Shown: one piece after another, positions 25,051 through 42,993 of the stretch | Layout: the number at the start of each line of letters is the position of its first letter | How positions within the stretch are numbered: position 1 is the first letter of the stretch | Source: Gongronella butleri | Lineage: Eukaryota > Mucoromycota > Mucoromycetes > Mucorales > Cunninghamellaceae | Assembly (NCBI GenBank): GCA_025201375.1 | Contig: JAIWZP010000085.1 | Span: 28,328 to 92,327 of the forward strand | Direction of reading: 5' to 3' | DNA: 64,000 nucleotides | Translations under genes and position numbers: made by a program | Notes under the pieces: model-generated | Told to the model about the DNA's origin: nothing | The model's database searches: none | What the model saw: only the letters and a program-made list of their open reading frames with translations

Positions 25051-26059
25051 TCAAACAGCAATGCCCAAATCATCTTCGTCATCTCCGACAGGCATTGCGG
25101 AGAATGAATCAAATGGAATGGCCAAATTAGAAAGCTGATCACGAGCATTGTCGAGCGGACGCTGTTCATCATGACCATGGACAAGATGAAATTCAAAATG
25201 AGCAGGTTTAGCAAAAGAGATGCGGTTCTCAGTCCATTGCAACGCATTTTGCCTTTCTTGTGTCATCGTGTTTTCCGTACAAACGTTGCCTGATGCCTTG
25301 TTGGATCCTAATGGAAACGAGTCAAGCCAATCGTGGATCATCGTGTAGCAATCCTTGAAATCCGAATTCCATTTGCGCGCGAGCGTGTACAAGCGCGCAC
25401 ACACGCCAATATGCACAAACGCCATTGATACAAAATGTTGAAGATGCAGCAATGTTGTGTATTCTCGATAAATCTCTACAAGCACAACTTGAAGCTATCC
25501 CAACAACCCCCCAAAAAAAAACGATTGTCACAGATTGTCACTTTATCCCATTGCTCTCACTTTTTTTTTTTTTTTTTTACCTTATCCAAGACCACAGACG
25601 CCGCAATCAATTTCCGCATGGTGTATTCGCAGAATTCACGCGTGGGTACTGATGTCCATGGCTTTTTGCTGTCAGTCACGTTGTTGTTCCAAAACATGGT
25701 ATAAAAATCGCGGATGACCAGATCAACGGCGAGATGCTTAAAGCGTTTGAGAAGCCGTCTTGCCTATGAAAACAAATAAAAAAGTGAGAAAATCCCAAAT
25801 TAACCAATGTCGCGTCCACTGGAAGCAATTGCGCCCTCACCTCGGCAGTGCGCCGGAATCGGTGAAAGTGACGGTGCTGGTTGTAATTTTTGTAATAGAG
25901 TCGATCGAGCACGGCAACGTCGATCCAAAATTTAGATTGAGCAGCGAACGAGTTCTTGTAGATCGCGAGCTGTTTGAGATTGTATTCGTGGTCAACTTTG
26001 ACATGCTTATTGACGCGCTCCTTGGGAAGCCATAGCTGGTGAGGACGACGCAGATCCAT
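25051..26059 (-). CDS. Probable NEPRO-family nucleolar protein
   Basis: Three exons, 25841-26059, 25581-25763 and 25051-25494, encode 281 residues. The N-terminal part has [20 protein letters not shown] and [20 protein letters not shown]. The middle is a long helical stretch, [20 protein letters not shown] with [17 protein letters not shown]. The extreme C terminus is [10 protein letters not shown]. This order (L..L.Y.N.NQ.R box, lysine/arginine helix, hydrophobic L..L helix with a V..RLW-like core, acidic D-x-DD-hydrophobic tail) resembles Nucleolus and neural progenitor protein (NEPRO), linked in animals to RNase MRP and nucleolar function. The match is by eye. It is tandem with PPIL2 and divergent from BOL3 by only 93 bp. 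Confidence 0.55.
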
Positions 26060-26152
26060 CGTCCAAAAACAGGTAAAAAAGGGAATAAGGGAGCGGAGTC
26101 GAAGATGCTTCCCTTGTTTTCTTTTCTTTCGTCTTTTCTTAAGAATTTCGCC
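26060..26152. promoter_or_regulatory. 93-bp divergent intergenic region (NEPRO-like / BOL3)
   Basis: The two start codons at 26059 (minus) and 26153 (plus) are separated by 93 bases, so any promoters must be shared or overlap. The BOL3 side is a pyrimidine-rich tract ending just before the ATG. No TATA box is evident. Confidence 0.45.
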
Positions 26153-26509
26153 ATGTTTACTCACCTAGCGCGGCAGTGCACCCGTTTCTATAGCACAACA
26201 GTGCCTGAAGGATTATCTGCTGGCGAAAGCACCATTTACAAAAAGCTCAGCACTGAGTTTGACCCTATCCGTCTGCGTGTGGCTGATATCTCGGGCGGCT
26301 GTGGCTCCATGTACGCAATTGACATTGCTTCCAAGGCTTTCGAGGGCAAGAGCATCATCAAGCAGCACCGACTCGTCAATGATCTGCTGAAGAGCGAGAT
26401 TAAGGATATGCATGGATTGCAGGTAAGAAACAAACAATGAACATGAAAAAGATGACAGGAAATTCACGATTTTTTTTATCTGTTGTAGTTGCGCACATCC
26501 AGTAAATAG
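26153..26509 (+). CDS. BOL3: Mitochondrial BolA-like protein (BOL3)
   Basis: Exons 26153-26422 and 26489-26509 encode 96 residues. A basic Arg/Thr-rich N terminus ([16 protein letters not shown]) looks like a mitochondrial presequence. The BolA fold follows: [40 protein letters not shown], then [20 protein letters not shown]. The cysteine of GGCGSMY and the histidine of QHRLVN are the usual BolA iron-sulfur ligand positions. Bol3 helps hand 4Fe-4S clusters to lipoyl synthase and complex II type targets. The last exon adds only six codons (LRTSSK). It converges on RPA12. Confidence 0.9.
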
Positions 26510-26604
26510 AATATTATTGCACCGTCACACTCGTTTACCCATCAATTGACAATAGATGCATGGTAAAAATGAAATTTAATGAATGAATGAAATGAGAAAG
26601 GAAT

Positions 26605-27200
26605 CTATGAGTTGACAGAGAACTTGTACCTGACAAAGCAAAACAAAAAAAAAAAAAGGGCGAGTGAGTGAGTGATGTCTTTGGGGTTGGCTACAAGTTG
26701 GCCATTGACTTTACCCGCATTTTTTGCAATTGTAAAATACAGTCTGACCTTCATCTGCAGATCGCAATTGCATGGTGTGATATGCCATTTCATGATGGCC
26801 ACACTGCGGGCACTTTTCATCGACCTGCAAATAAAAAAACAGAGATAAGTTGTTTTAAACGGGGCAATTGTGTCGTAACATACCATTGCTTCAGCTTCGG
26901 GTTGATGCGTGTTATTTTGGACAAGCTGTCGCTTAGCCTTCAGAGCCGACTGGAATGCACGTTCAGACGATGCTGTGATAACCTCAATAGGATTGGTATC
27001 TAGAGGCAGAAAATGTGGGTTGTCAACGAGAAACAGGATCATTTCACTTCTGCCGTGATCAAAAAGGTCTTACTTTCGAGTTGGTGACCAAAGCCGCACA
27101 GCTGGCAGCGAATGATATCCTCAGTGTCACCTGGCATGTCCAGTAGATTGCCGCATTCATCGCAGAACATCAAAGACCCAATGACGTTGCGCTGATCCAT
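26605..27200 (-). CDS. RPA12: RNA polymerase I subunit Rpa12
   Basis: Four exons, 27074-27200, 26884-26999, 26715-26824 and 26605-26629, encode 125 residues. The N-terminal zinc ribbon is MFCDECGNLLD...IRCQLCGFGHQL. The C-terminal TFIIS-like ribbon is CPQCGHHEMAYHTMQLRSAD, then EGQTVFYNCKKCGYKFSVNS, with the catalytic Asp-Glu pair of SADEG. Both zinc ribbons are complete. In Pol I this subunit supplies RNA cleavage and proofreading and aids termination. The final exon codes only the last residues (G)YKFSVNS. The start lies on the minus strand next to a weak hypothetical gene. Confidence 0.93.
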
Positions 27201-27858
27201 ACTTTGTATATGAGCGGGTGGAGACGACAAGAAAAAGAATTGAGGGAGTGGGCAATGAAAAAAGTGGCTTCCAAACCAGGTTTTTGTAGGCATCTGGATT
27301 TAATCCCCGCGCACCTTTCTCTTTTTTTTTTTTGATTTTCACATCAAAAGGACACTCTGTTGGATGGTAGCCATATTGCCGTGGCAAAAGAATCTCAACA
27401 GCCCAGGGGGACAAAGTGACGTCTTCCAGCGTGCCGCTCATTTTGGACAACACGTGGAACAGAATGCTAAACTCCAGCTTTCTCGAGATTTTCGGGATCC
27501 TGCAAATCGAATCGCATTGATGCCATCGCCAATGATCAGGTTTTCTTACCTGTTTCGGGTGCAGAGAAACGGCTCATCGGCGGTGCATTATATCGTTTGG
27601 AGCACGGAGCCGAGTAGCTGGCAGCAAAAAAAAAAAAAAAAAAAATTTGATGCTGCGCCAATTTGTTTCAATTGCTGAGGGCATGTCGCGATTACCGTTA
27701 TAATATTCCATTTCATTTTTTTTTTTTTTTTTTGGAGCGTGGTCTAAACGACGTTCTTCCATACGCAAAGACAATGGTGCGTGCCCATATGCTCCACGTA
27801 TAGCCAATGGATGGGATTTGCTAGTGTAAAAAGGGGCAGTGTAAGCATCTGCCTTCAT
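27201..27858 (-). CDS. Hypothetical small protein upstream of RPA12, structure unresolved
   Basis: A plausible start at 27858 opens MKADAYTAPFYTSKSHPLAI, then RGAYGHAPLSLRMEERRLDH, before an A17 run makes the frame uncertain. Downstream, text such as YSAPCSKRYNAPPMSRFSAP lies between an intron-like acceptor and a GTAAG donor, and a separate frame gives ILFHVLSKMSGTLEDVTLSP with WAVEILLPRQYGYH. I could not join these in one frame, so either there is a homopolymer error or there are two small genes. No family is recognised. The proposed start is divergent from PMT4 by 181 bp. Its 3' limit is not defined, so the end near RPA12 is nominal. Confidence 0.3.
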
Positions 27859-28039
27859 TTGGCCATATTAGTGGAGAGGAATGAAGTGCTTCCCTCTGCC
27901 TCCCCTAACATTCTTTTCCCTAGTCTGTCTCCTTGATTTTGATTAATGGCTGTTGTCAATGATATCCTATTTAACTTGATTCATTTTTTTAATATTTCGC
28001 CTTGCTTTCTTTTTCTTTTTCTTTTTACTCCAAGCAGAA

Positions 28040-30888
28040 ATGCATCAGATTCGGCACCGGCATAGCTCTAGCTCTGGTCGCCGCTCTTGGGTGCCCGTGG
28101 CAGCTGGTGAGCCAGACGAGGCCATTGATCTTAAAGAAAAGAAGGTAAATACGCGTTTTCTCAAGAAACCCCAATAAAAACATTCTATGATTTTAGTTCG
28201 TGCAGCAAATGCAAAAGCAGAATCAATTGCATCGGACACTGCAGCTTGGTATCATGGCAATGTGCGCAATCCTCACGTATTTCAAAATCTGGCATCCGGC
28301 AGAAGTTGTGTAAGATTTGTAAAAATACACAAACGTTCACTAAACTTCAATTTCCCAAAGGTTTGATGAGGTGCACTTTGGAAAATTTTCAAGCTTCTAC
28401 ATCAGAGGCACATACTTTTTCGATGTTCATCCACCGCTGGCTAAGATGATTCTCGCCTTTTGGTCGTACATGGTCGGTTATGACGGTCATTTTGATTTTA
28501 CGTCTATTGGTGATAGCTATATCACGAACCGCATTCCTTATATATCTATTCGCCTGCTTCCAGCCACCGTCAATGTCCTCAATTGTGGGCTTCTTTACAG
28601 CATCATGCGTAATTCGGGGCATTCGTGGCTAACATGTGGCCTGACAGCTCTCTTGTATGCATTTGGTAATATTCATTTTGCAAATGCCCTTTTTTTCTTC
28701 TGCTCATTATGACTTGTGCCCTTTCATTGTTTTTTAGACAATGCCATGGTGGCGCAAAGTCGCCTTATTCTTCTCGACAGCTTCCTGATCTTTTTCATGC
28801 TTTGCTCTGTTTATGCGTTTGTTCGCTCGCGTGGTCTACGCCACAAGTAAGAATAACTGACTTGCTTGCACACAATAGCATGCGAAAAGTGTGGCTCAAT
28901 TTTGTCATTTTAGGTCATTCACCAAAGAATGGTGGCTTTGGCTCTTTCTGACGGGTGCAGCCTTGGCCTGTACACTCAGGTAAGCTTGGTTGCTTGTGAA
29001 AAACGACTGACGACTGACGAATTCGGCATGTAGCGTCAAGCTGGTGGGTTCATTTGTGATTATCTCTGTGGGTTTCGCCGTCATCATGGATCTCTGGGAG
29101 CTGCTGGATGTTTCATCCGGCCTTTCGATTGCAAGTGCAGTAAAATACGAGATTAAGAATATAAAATACTAATTTTATATTGCGATTAGAATGAAGTGGT
29201 GTCTCACTTTATGGCACGTGTTGCTGCGTTGATTGTGACGCCAATAATTCTTTATCTTGGTTTTTTTTGGATTCACTTTGCTGTACTTCCATTGTCAGGT
29301 CCTGGTGACAAGTACATGAGTCTGACGTTTCAAGCCACACTCAAAGATAGTCCTCTTGTCAAAGATGCTCGGTGTAAGTAAAAAAAAAAATTTAAAAAAA
29401 GATCTTATTTTCAAGTAAATATCCTATTCATTATTTTTTAGTTATTCATTACAACGACACCTTCACCATCGAGCACAAGCAAAGTAGCTATTTTTTGCAA
29501 TCATCAGACAATCAATATCCACAGCGCTACGAAGACGGTCGCATCAGCAGCCAAGGTAACACAAGGACACCTTAAAACTCCATCCTACACGAGATGAGTG
29601 GTCACTGACTTGGCATTTTTATTTAAAGGGTTCATTGTCAGCATCAAGAGCAACAAGGATCGCAATTCCTATTGGCGCATCCTTCCGACGGCGGGGCAAG
29701 AATTGGGGACCAAGGTCATGGATGGCGCCGTGGTGCAGCTGCAGCACGCAGTCTCCAATCGCATTTTATATACACATGATGTAGCCTCTCCCTTGAAGTC
29801 ATCCAATATGGAGATGACGGTTAAGAACCTGGAGACTGTAGAAGAACACAAGCTCAACAATACGTACTTCAAGTTGTCATTGCAGACGGAAAGCCAAGGC
29901 CAACCTTGGAAGAGTGATATTCAGACGTTCCGCCTAATTAGTGTGCCGCACAACGTCGCCATCTCTTCCACAAATAAGGCGCTGCCAGACTGGGGCCAAG
30001 GTCATTTTGATGCCAATGGCAACAAGAAACAAAGTGACAAATCAAACGATTGGATTGTTCACAATGTCTTGGGAGAGCGACGTAAGATTCATTACATGTT
30101 TAATTAACGCGCGATTCTGATCACGATTTATGACAGCCAAAGGCGAGGAATATGGTCCGGATAAGAAGGTCAAGCCAATGCCGTTTATGGCCAAGTTTAT
30201 GGAGTTGCAATTCTTGATGTTGGATCATAATGCACGACTTGTCACGGAGCATCCATATCAATCCAAGCCGTACACATGGGCATGGATGCGTCGAGGCATT
30301 GCGTACTGGCAAAACAAGGAATCGCGCTCGCAGATTTATCTGTGCGGCAATCTGACCGGCTGGTGGGCTATCCTCGTGTGTATACCGGTATATGTTGTCA
30401 TGGCCAGTGTCCTGGCCATCGCCAAGCGTCGTCAAGTACACATCATGCGTCCAGGTATTATAAGAATTTTGCATTTTTTATTGCAAAACAATAATAATAC
30501 TGATGTTATTTCGCCCCCCCCAGATGTTGAACGCCGTTTTATCCGCGCGACGACCTTTTTTACATTGCTGTGGTTCATGCATTATTTCCCCTTCTTCATG
30601 ATGGGCCGTGATTTGTTCCTGCATCATTATCTTCCGGCAGCTACCTGTGGCTATATGCTTGTTGGAAGTTTGTATCAATTTTTCTTCACCAATGGTGTTG
30701 AAAATGAGCGTGGCGCCACCACCACCCTTTTGACGCGCAAATCTTTTATTGCTGCTTCATTGTTGCTGCTCTTGCATCTTCGTGTCTTTGTTTTCTTGGC
30801 CCCCCTCACCTATGGTTTGGAGTTATCTGTGGGCCAAGTGCTTCAGCGTCGCCTCTTACCAGCTTGGGATTTGCAATTCGCAAAATAA
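28040..30888 (+). CDS. PMT4: Dolichyl-phosphate-mannose--protein mannosyltransferase, PMT4/POMT1 type
   Basis: Eleven exons (28040-28144, 28197-28309, 28361-28665, 28738-28846, 28914-28979, 29034-29139, 29190-29373, 29442-29555, 29629-30081, 30137-30454, 30524-30888) encode 745 residues. The first lumenal loop has FDEVHFGKFSSFYIRGTYFF and DVHPPLAK, including the Asp-Glu needed for catalysis. DNAMVAQSRLILLDSFLIFF is a PMT membrane span. The lumenal MIR domains follow (FTIEHKQSSYFLQSS, RYEDGRISSQ, IVHNVLGER). The last third has multiple spans, with HYLPAATCGYMLVG. The PMT4 subfamily O-mannosylates Ser/Thr-rich membrane proteins in the ER. The exon 6 donor is GTAAAA at 29140, chosen to keep SIAS followed by NEVVSHF in frame. 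Confidence 0.9.
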
Positions 30889-31079
30889 TAATCTCGTGTT
30901 TTGCAAAGATGTTTCAAAAATTAAAATGAGCACAATAAAAACCGAGATTAGATTTTGCTCTTAAATTGTTGATGGGCGGATGGTCTGCCTCTTTTTTTTT
31001 TTTTTTTTATCCCTCAATCCCGCCCCCCTTCCCAATGGTTGATGATGGATGATTCAGCACACAATGGTTTTTTTTAATA

Positions 31080-32289
31080 CTACTTGTTGGATTTTTGACG
31101 GGATGAGAAATGCATGTTTCGTTGGAACTTGTTTTTCAAAGGCCCAGAGCCGGTGATGCCGCTTGATCTTCTCTTTGTGCCCGCGCTGCCATCAGATCGG
31201 CGTGTAGATCGGTGTAACACATTTTTCAGTCGTTCATTCTCTATATCGTTCACCTCACGGATGCCAACCAAGTTTCCAAGCTCACTCAGATTCTACGCGC
31301 GAAAAAAAGGGATGAGAAGGGAGTACGAGACGAATTGATCATGTATACCTCGAATTCTCGACCAAGCATCCTGTCCTTGTTGCGAAGATGCTTCTTTTCC
31401 TTTCGTGTGACTTGCAAACGGACATAATTGTTCTCCTCATAGTCTTTCTTTTCAGCAAGCTTGCGATCCATCTGGCTTCTAAAGTTAATGTCATCGTGGA
31501 CACCTCCATACACACCAGATTCTTCAGGGGCGTCGTTCATGTCAACCATGAGATCCTTCATCATACTTGAACGCGTAGCACGTTCTCGCATGCGTTGTTC
31601 GTCCTTGTCCTTTTTGGATGTCTTGCTAGATAGCTCATTATAGGTGACAGGAGCCATTTTCGGGGGTCGATACACACCAGATGTTGGCTCGCTTCCATCA
31701 TCACTGTCATTGTCCTCGTTTTCGTCCTGGCCCTCCTTGTCCATTAAGCTCATTGGATTGGGCTTGAATGACAATGGATCGTCAACGGCTTGGCCCGGTG
31801 CTTGCGATTCCAGCACAGACTGTCGCACTAATTTGTCGATTTGATATTTCAATTTTGCTTCAATTGGTTTAATGCGCTCCAGGACAATGCGCAATTCCAC
31901 CAAGGACTCGATCAAAGAATGACCCTCAATCTGCTTGCCAGACAACTTGGCATAAGCAAAAATGGCCAATTGCGAGATATATTGCAGCAGTACTTGATAC
32001 TTGACTTCCAAAAATGAGATTCCTCGACTTGTCTTGAGTTCCCCTTCCTTTAATCTAAAAATCCATCAGATAAACAGCCATTGAATAATATTTCACTTAC
32101 TTTTGCAACAAAGGCTGAACGTCGTTTTTCAAATCTCGCACCTTGATCTTGAGACTTTTCAAGATAACTCGCAATTCATTATGATCTAGTACCATTTTAA
32201 AGCAATGGATCAGGAAAAGCACGAACTTGCCTTTTCTTTAATTTTCCTTGGCTACAAAACTTACCAATTTCGTCGGGAACAACACCCAT
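31080..32289 (-). CDS. LCP5: Neuroguidin/Lcp5 (U3 snoRNP, Sas10/Utp3/C1D family)
   Basis: Four exons (32265-32289, 32101-32185, 31349-32054, 31080-31292) encode 342 residues. The Sas10/C1D core reads ELRVILKSLKIKVRDLKNDV, then TSRGISFLEVKYQVLLQYIS, IVLERIKPIEAKLKYQIDKL, and DPLSFKPNP. An acidic stretch (DENEDNDSDDGSE) and YRPPKMAPVTYNE follow, with a basic C terminus (RRSDGSAGTKRRSSG). Yeast Lcp5 acts in the SSU processome at early pre-rRNA cleavage. The N terminus is uncertain: a first exon MGVVPDEI splices to DHNELRV using CTAG at 32186-32187, but a Met further in (ATG at 32195, MVLDHNELRV) needs no splice. A T-rich run (32348-32371) lies just upstream. Confidence 0.82.
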
Positions 32290-32456
32290 TTTGATCTTTG
32301 CTGCGCTGACAATAACGAAAGAGGGAAAGAAAAAAATTTGCTCGATTTTTTTTTTTTTTTTTTTTTTTTTTTGGACCCGCACCTTTTCACGCTGCGCACT
32401 GAGTTCAATTTCCGTCATTTCGCCCCCAGCCCACCCAAATAAAAGTCATTTTGCGT

Positions 32457-34193
32457 TTATTGTAGGTACGAGATTTGCTCAGGTGCCATCTCAATGACGA
32501 TCATCATTCCCTGCAGCATATGGCCTGTAATGTGGCAATGGAAAGCCCATAGCCCGGGATTGACAGCAAATAAACGGACCTTTGTCCATCCACAAGGCAC
32601 ACCAGGCTCCGTGTATTGCTTGCCGTCGGGATACACCAGTGTTGTGTCGCGAGGAATAGGGTGTTGGTAGTTTCGAATGTCCCTGTCGTGCTCGTGGCTA
32701 TATTTTCCAGCACCATAGGCAATTGGGAAATGTTTGAGACCATGGGAGTGCCAAGGATGCGCTGCATCAATTCCAAAAAAAAGTGTCAGAATGTCTGATC
32801 AAAGCAAAGGCAAATGGCAATTACCAGCACAGATATTTTGGTTCAAAAGCGTTGTCGTGTGAATGACAAAGTCCACAACTTCATTGCGTTTTATCGGATA
32901 TGTTTTCATAGAAGTGTCGTATCCATCCCAATTATCGTGCGTATTCAAATCAATTGCTGTTGCGTTCAATTGTCGTCTTGTCTTGCGGTGGCGCAGCTGT
33001 TCGATGACAGGAACCTTCCAATGTGGCAGAGGGTGATCGTTGATAAACCAGCGCGTCTTGTTGTTGGCAGTCAATCTTTCTTTGGGCATCAACACAACCG
33101 TGCGATCTGGCGGTGCTGTAAAGTCGTGCAATTCCTTGGATTCTAATGGAGTCATGTCGGGGAACAGCCATTGAGACTTCTCCTTTGGAAATTGCGGTTG
33201 TGATGAATCAAGCGCAGAGCCACGCGCCAAAGCACCCTGCGAATGCGATTTTCTGCCATATTTGAGAATTGCGCGGCCACGTGTAGTTGTGTTGGTGATC
33301 CAAAATGGCTTGACTTCAATATTGTAAGATGTACCTGGTTCTTGATCAGTGTTCAATAAAAAGGAAAAGCGCTGGCCAGAGGAGACTTCAAGGTAATCCG
33401 TTTCAAAGGGCTCGATCAAATCACCGTCTACTTCAATGACTGTCATTTTGTGTTTGGCAATGGCTAGGCCAACCGTTGCAAATGTGAGACCACCAATGAC
33501 ACGGAATCGATAGGTTTTGTCGTGCTCGACTTCCAATGCTGCATATCCAGGACAAGATGACTTTGAATCGCTAGTCATCCCACGACCATTGACAAGATAG
33601 GAATCGGCCGCAATAAATCCGTTGTATTGATTGCCCATGTAATAGTTCAGCCGATCTCCTTGCTCTTGATGCCACCATTCAGACAATTGGATCGTGCGCT
33701 CACCATCATAATGGAATGGGCCATCATGCAGCTGTTTGTCTGATTCTGGCCAATCGTCTTCTGATTGATAGACAATAAACGGTCCTTGTATGACATCATC
33801 TTGTAATTCCACATGCGCATGGTAAAAGTACGTTCCAGATTGATCAATCAAGCGAAAACGTTGCTCAAATTCGTCGCCGGGCTGGATTGGAGCTTGAGTC
33901 ACACCTGGCATGCCATCCGATTCCGTTGTGCCAATTTGAAGAATGCCATGATAGTGAATGGTCGTCGGGGCGTTTGAGGAAATGGCATTTCGTACAATAA
34001 CGCGAACCTCGTCACCAAGGGTAGCGTAGATTGGTGGAGCCGGATATTGACCATTGACCATAAGCACGCGATGAGTAATGCCGCTGCAATCAGGATCCAA
34101 TTCCCCCATTGTGATTTCCAATTCATAGGTCCGCAGTTTGGCCATCACACACAACGTGCTAGCCGCCATCCAAAGTAAGGTACAGATCCACAT
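32457..34193 (-). CDS. Secreted multicopper oxidase (laccase/ascorbate-oxidase-like)
   Basis: Exons 32825-34193 and 32457-32761 encode 557 residues. A signal peptide (MWICTLLWMAASTLCV) precedes three cupredoxin domains. Copper motifs are HYHGILQ, YFYHAHVELQ, HPWHSHGLKHF and HCHITGHMLQGM; the last pair lies on exon 2. Position +10 after the type-1 copper cysteine is Met, unlike the Leu or Phe of high-potential laccases. There is no C-terminal membrane anchor or Fet3-type partner nearby, so iron-uptake ferroxidase is less likely than an extracellular phenol or similar oxidase. The substrate cannot be read from sequence. Its 3' end is 167 bp from the LCP5 start. Confidence 0.88.
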
Positions 34194-34920
34194 TGATATT
34201 TTTACACGAAAGAAAGATATTTTTCAAGGCCGGTTTCTCGCCATCCAGGTATATCTTTTTCGTGATTCAATGCATCCTCTGCTGCATTCATGTATTTACC
34301 AGGTTTGTGCACATTAAACACGGATTAATTTATCCCTTTGAAAACAAACAACACCGTTGCACTCTTTTTTCCCCAAGATCAAGGGGTGCAGCAGTAAGAT
34401 GCTTGACCCCCTGGAAGATCTGGTGCATTTTGAAGCGTGGCATCAGCGACATTCAACGATATAGCACAGACATACAATTTACAAATCTTTGGAATGCGTC
34501 ATTGTTTGTTTGGACGGTCACTTTCAAGGATTTTGCTCTCGGACGCACTGGTTTTCCTTTTTAAGACATCATAATGCACACCCTAAAAACAGCGCCATGT
34601 GATTCTGAGCCCCCGCTTCTTGTTCTAATCTGTCGTCTTCGCATGCGAATATAAAAAAAAAGTCACAACTCGCAAAATTGAAAGCTAATCGTTTTTGCAA
34701 GCGGGCGAACAAAGCAAAAATACCAACATTGACAATAAACAATGATAGGCAGCTAAACGCAAAAAATAGACAGCAACACGGACGCGAAAAGTAGGACAGA
34801 GGAGGCCGAAACAACCAAGTTTTCGATTTTTACTTGTAACGTCGCATAATCGTAGAGTGGTACAAAATTTTATGCACTCATTTCCCCAGCTCATCCCCTA
34901 TGATAAACCACGCAATAGCA
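34194..34920. other. Gene-free spacer 5' of the multicopper oxidase
   Basis: No gene or conserved motif is visible. It is AT-rich with short broken frames and leads directly into a tandem repeat. It presumably holds the promoter of the oxidase on its left side. Confidence 0.5.
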
Positions 34921-35385
34921 ATCATGAGAGACGCGAGATATGCCGAGGAGTAGCGGGTTTTTTCCTGAGTTTGTGCCAAATTTATGCAGTTTTGATGAGA
35001 CGCGCCTTTACTCAACAACGAAGCGCGTCAGAGATTCCAAATTTAAACGATGAAAAATAATCATGAGAGACGCGAGTTGTGCCGGGGAATCGCGAGAGCA
35101 ATGTGTTTTTCCTAAATAAATCCCAAATTTATACAATTTTTACGAGATGCGTCATTTCTCAGTAACGAAGCGCGTCAGAGATTCCAAATTTAAACCACAA
35201 AAGAACAATCCTGAGTGACAAGAGATGTGCCGAGGAAACGTGAAGGCGGTGCGTTTTTCCGGAGAAAGTGCAATTTTGATGAGTCGCGACATTTTCCAAC
35301 GACGAAGCGTGTCAGAAATTCCAAATTATAAGCACATAAGAACAAACATGCATGAGAGACACGAGATGTGCCGAGGAGCAGCAAG
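34921..35385. repeat. Degenerate tandem repeat, about 139-148 bp x 3.3
   Basis: Unit starts near 34921, 35060, 35208 and 35349, marked by ATCATGAGAGACGCGAG or a close variant followed by TGCCGAGG. Each full unit also carries a late block AACGAAGCGYGTCAGAGATT or a close variant, then CCAAATT. Units are 139, 148 and about 141 bp long and differ by substitutions and small indels. No open frame runs through it. The array ends about 140 bp from the AROM stop. Confidence 0.75.
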
Positions 35386-35517
35386 AGTTCATTGAATGAA
35401 CAATTAAGCATGGACTCTGCTGCTGTAAAAATCCTTTTCTTGAATGGTCAACTCCATGAAGTGATGAGAACGGAAATTGAACTACTCAAAAGGTGTGGTT
35501 GCGAACAAACCTCACAA

Positions 35518-35523
35518 TTTATT
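35518..35523 (-). terminator. AATAAA poly(A) signal of AROM
   Basis: On the minus strand AATAAA begins three bases after the TAG stop at 35527-35529, giving an extremely short predicted 3' UTR. Confidence 0.5.
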
Positions 35524-35526
35524 ACA

Positions 35527-40645
<5,119 letters not shown>

Positions 40646-40768
40646 TCAGGCAGGAAAATCAGGGGCCACTTGTACTCAATCGACAACCGATGGGGACGCA
40701 AGGCATTTTGCTTTATGAGAAGTTTGTCAAACGTGAGCAGCATTTTTTTTTTTAATCGGCAAATGCAT

Positions 40769-42785
<2,017 letters not shown>

Positions 42786-42993
42786 GCAATGGATTCTCAG
42801 AAAAACAGAAAGAAAAACGTATTTGGCATCGAGCCACGTGTGGTTTTTTTTTTTTTTTTTTTTTCAACAGTCCGGCTCCTCCGTTGGTTCGGAGGACACC
42901 AACCAGCGTCGGAGAAACAAATGCGCGCACCTGCGCTTATAAATTTCGCAGTGCCCCAGCCAATGCATTTTCTCGCATTTTGTTCACATAATC
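42786..42993. promoter_or_regulatory. 208-bp divergent intergenic region (U2AF / M20 amidohydrolase)
   Basis: Two start codons point away from each other with 208 bases between them. A T20 run lies near the middle (42843-42864). No other signal is certain. Confidence 0.4.

Noticed and set aside
28389..28622. Minus-strand frame within the PMT4 exon
   Set aside because: Antisense shadow; the plus strand contains the catalytic PMT motif.
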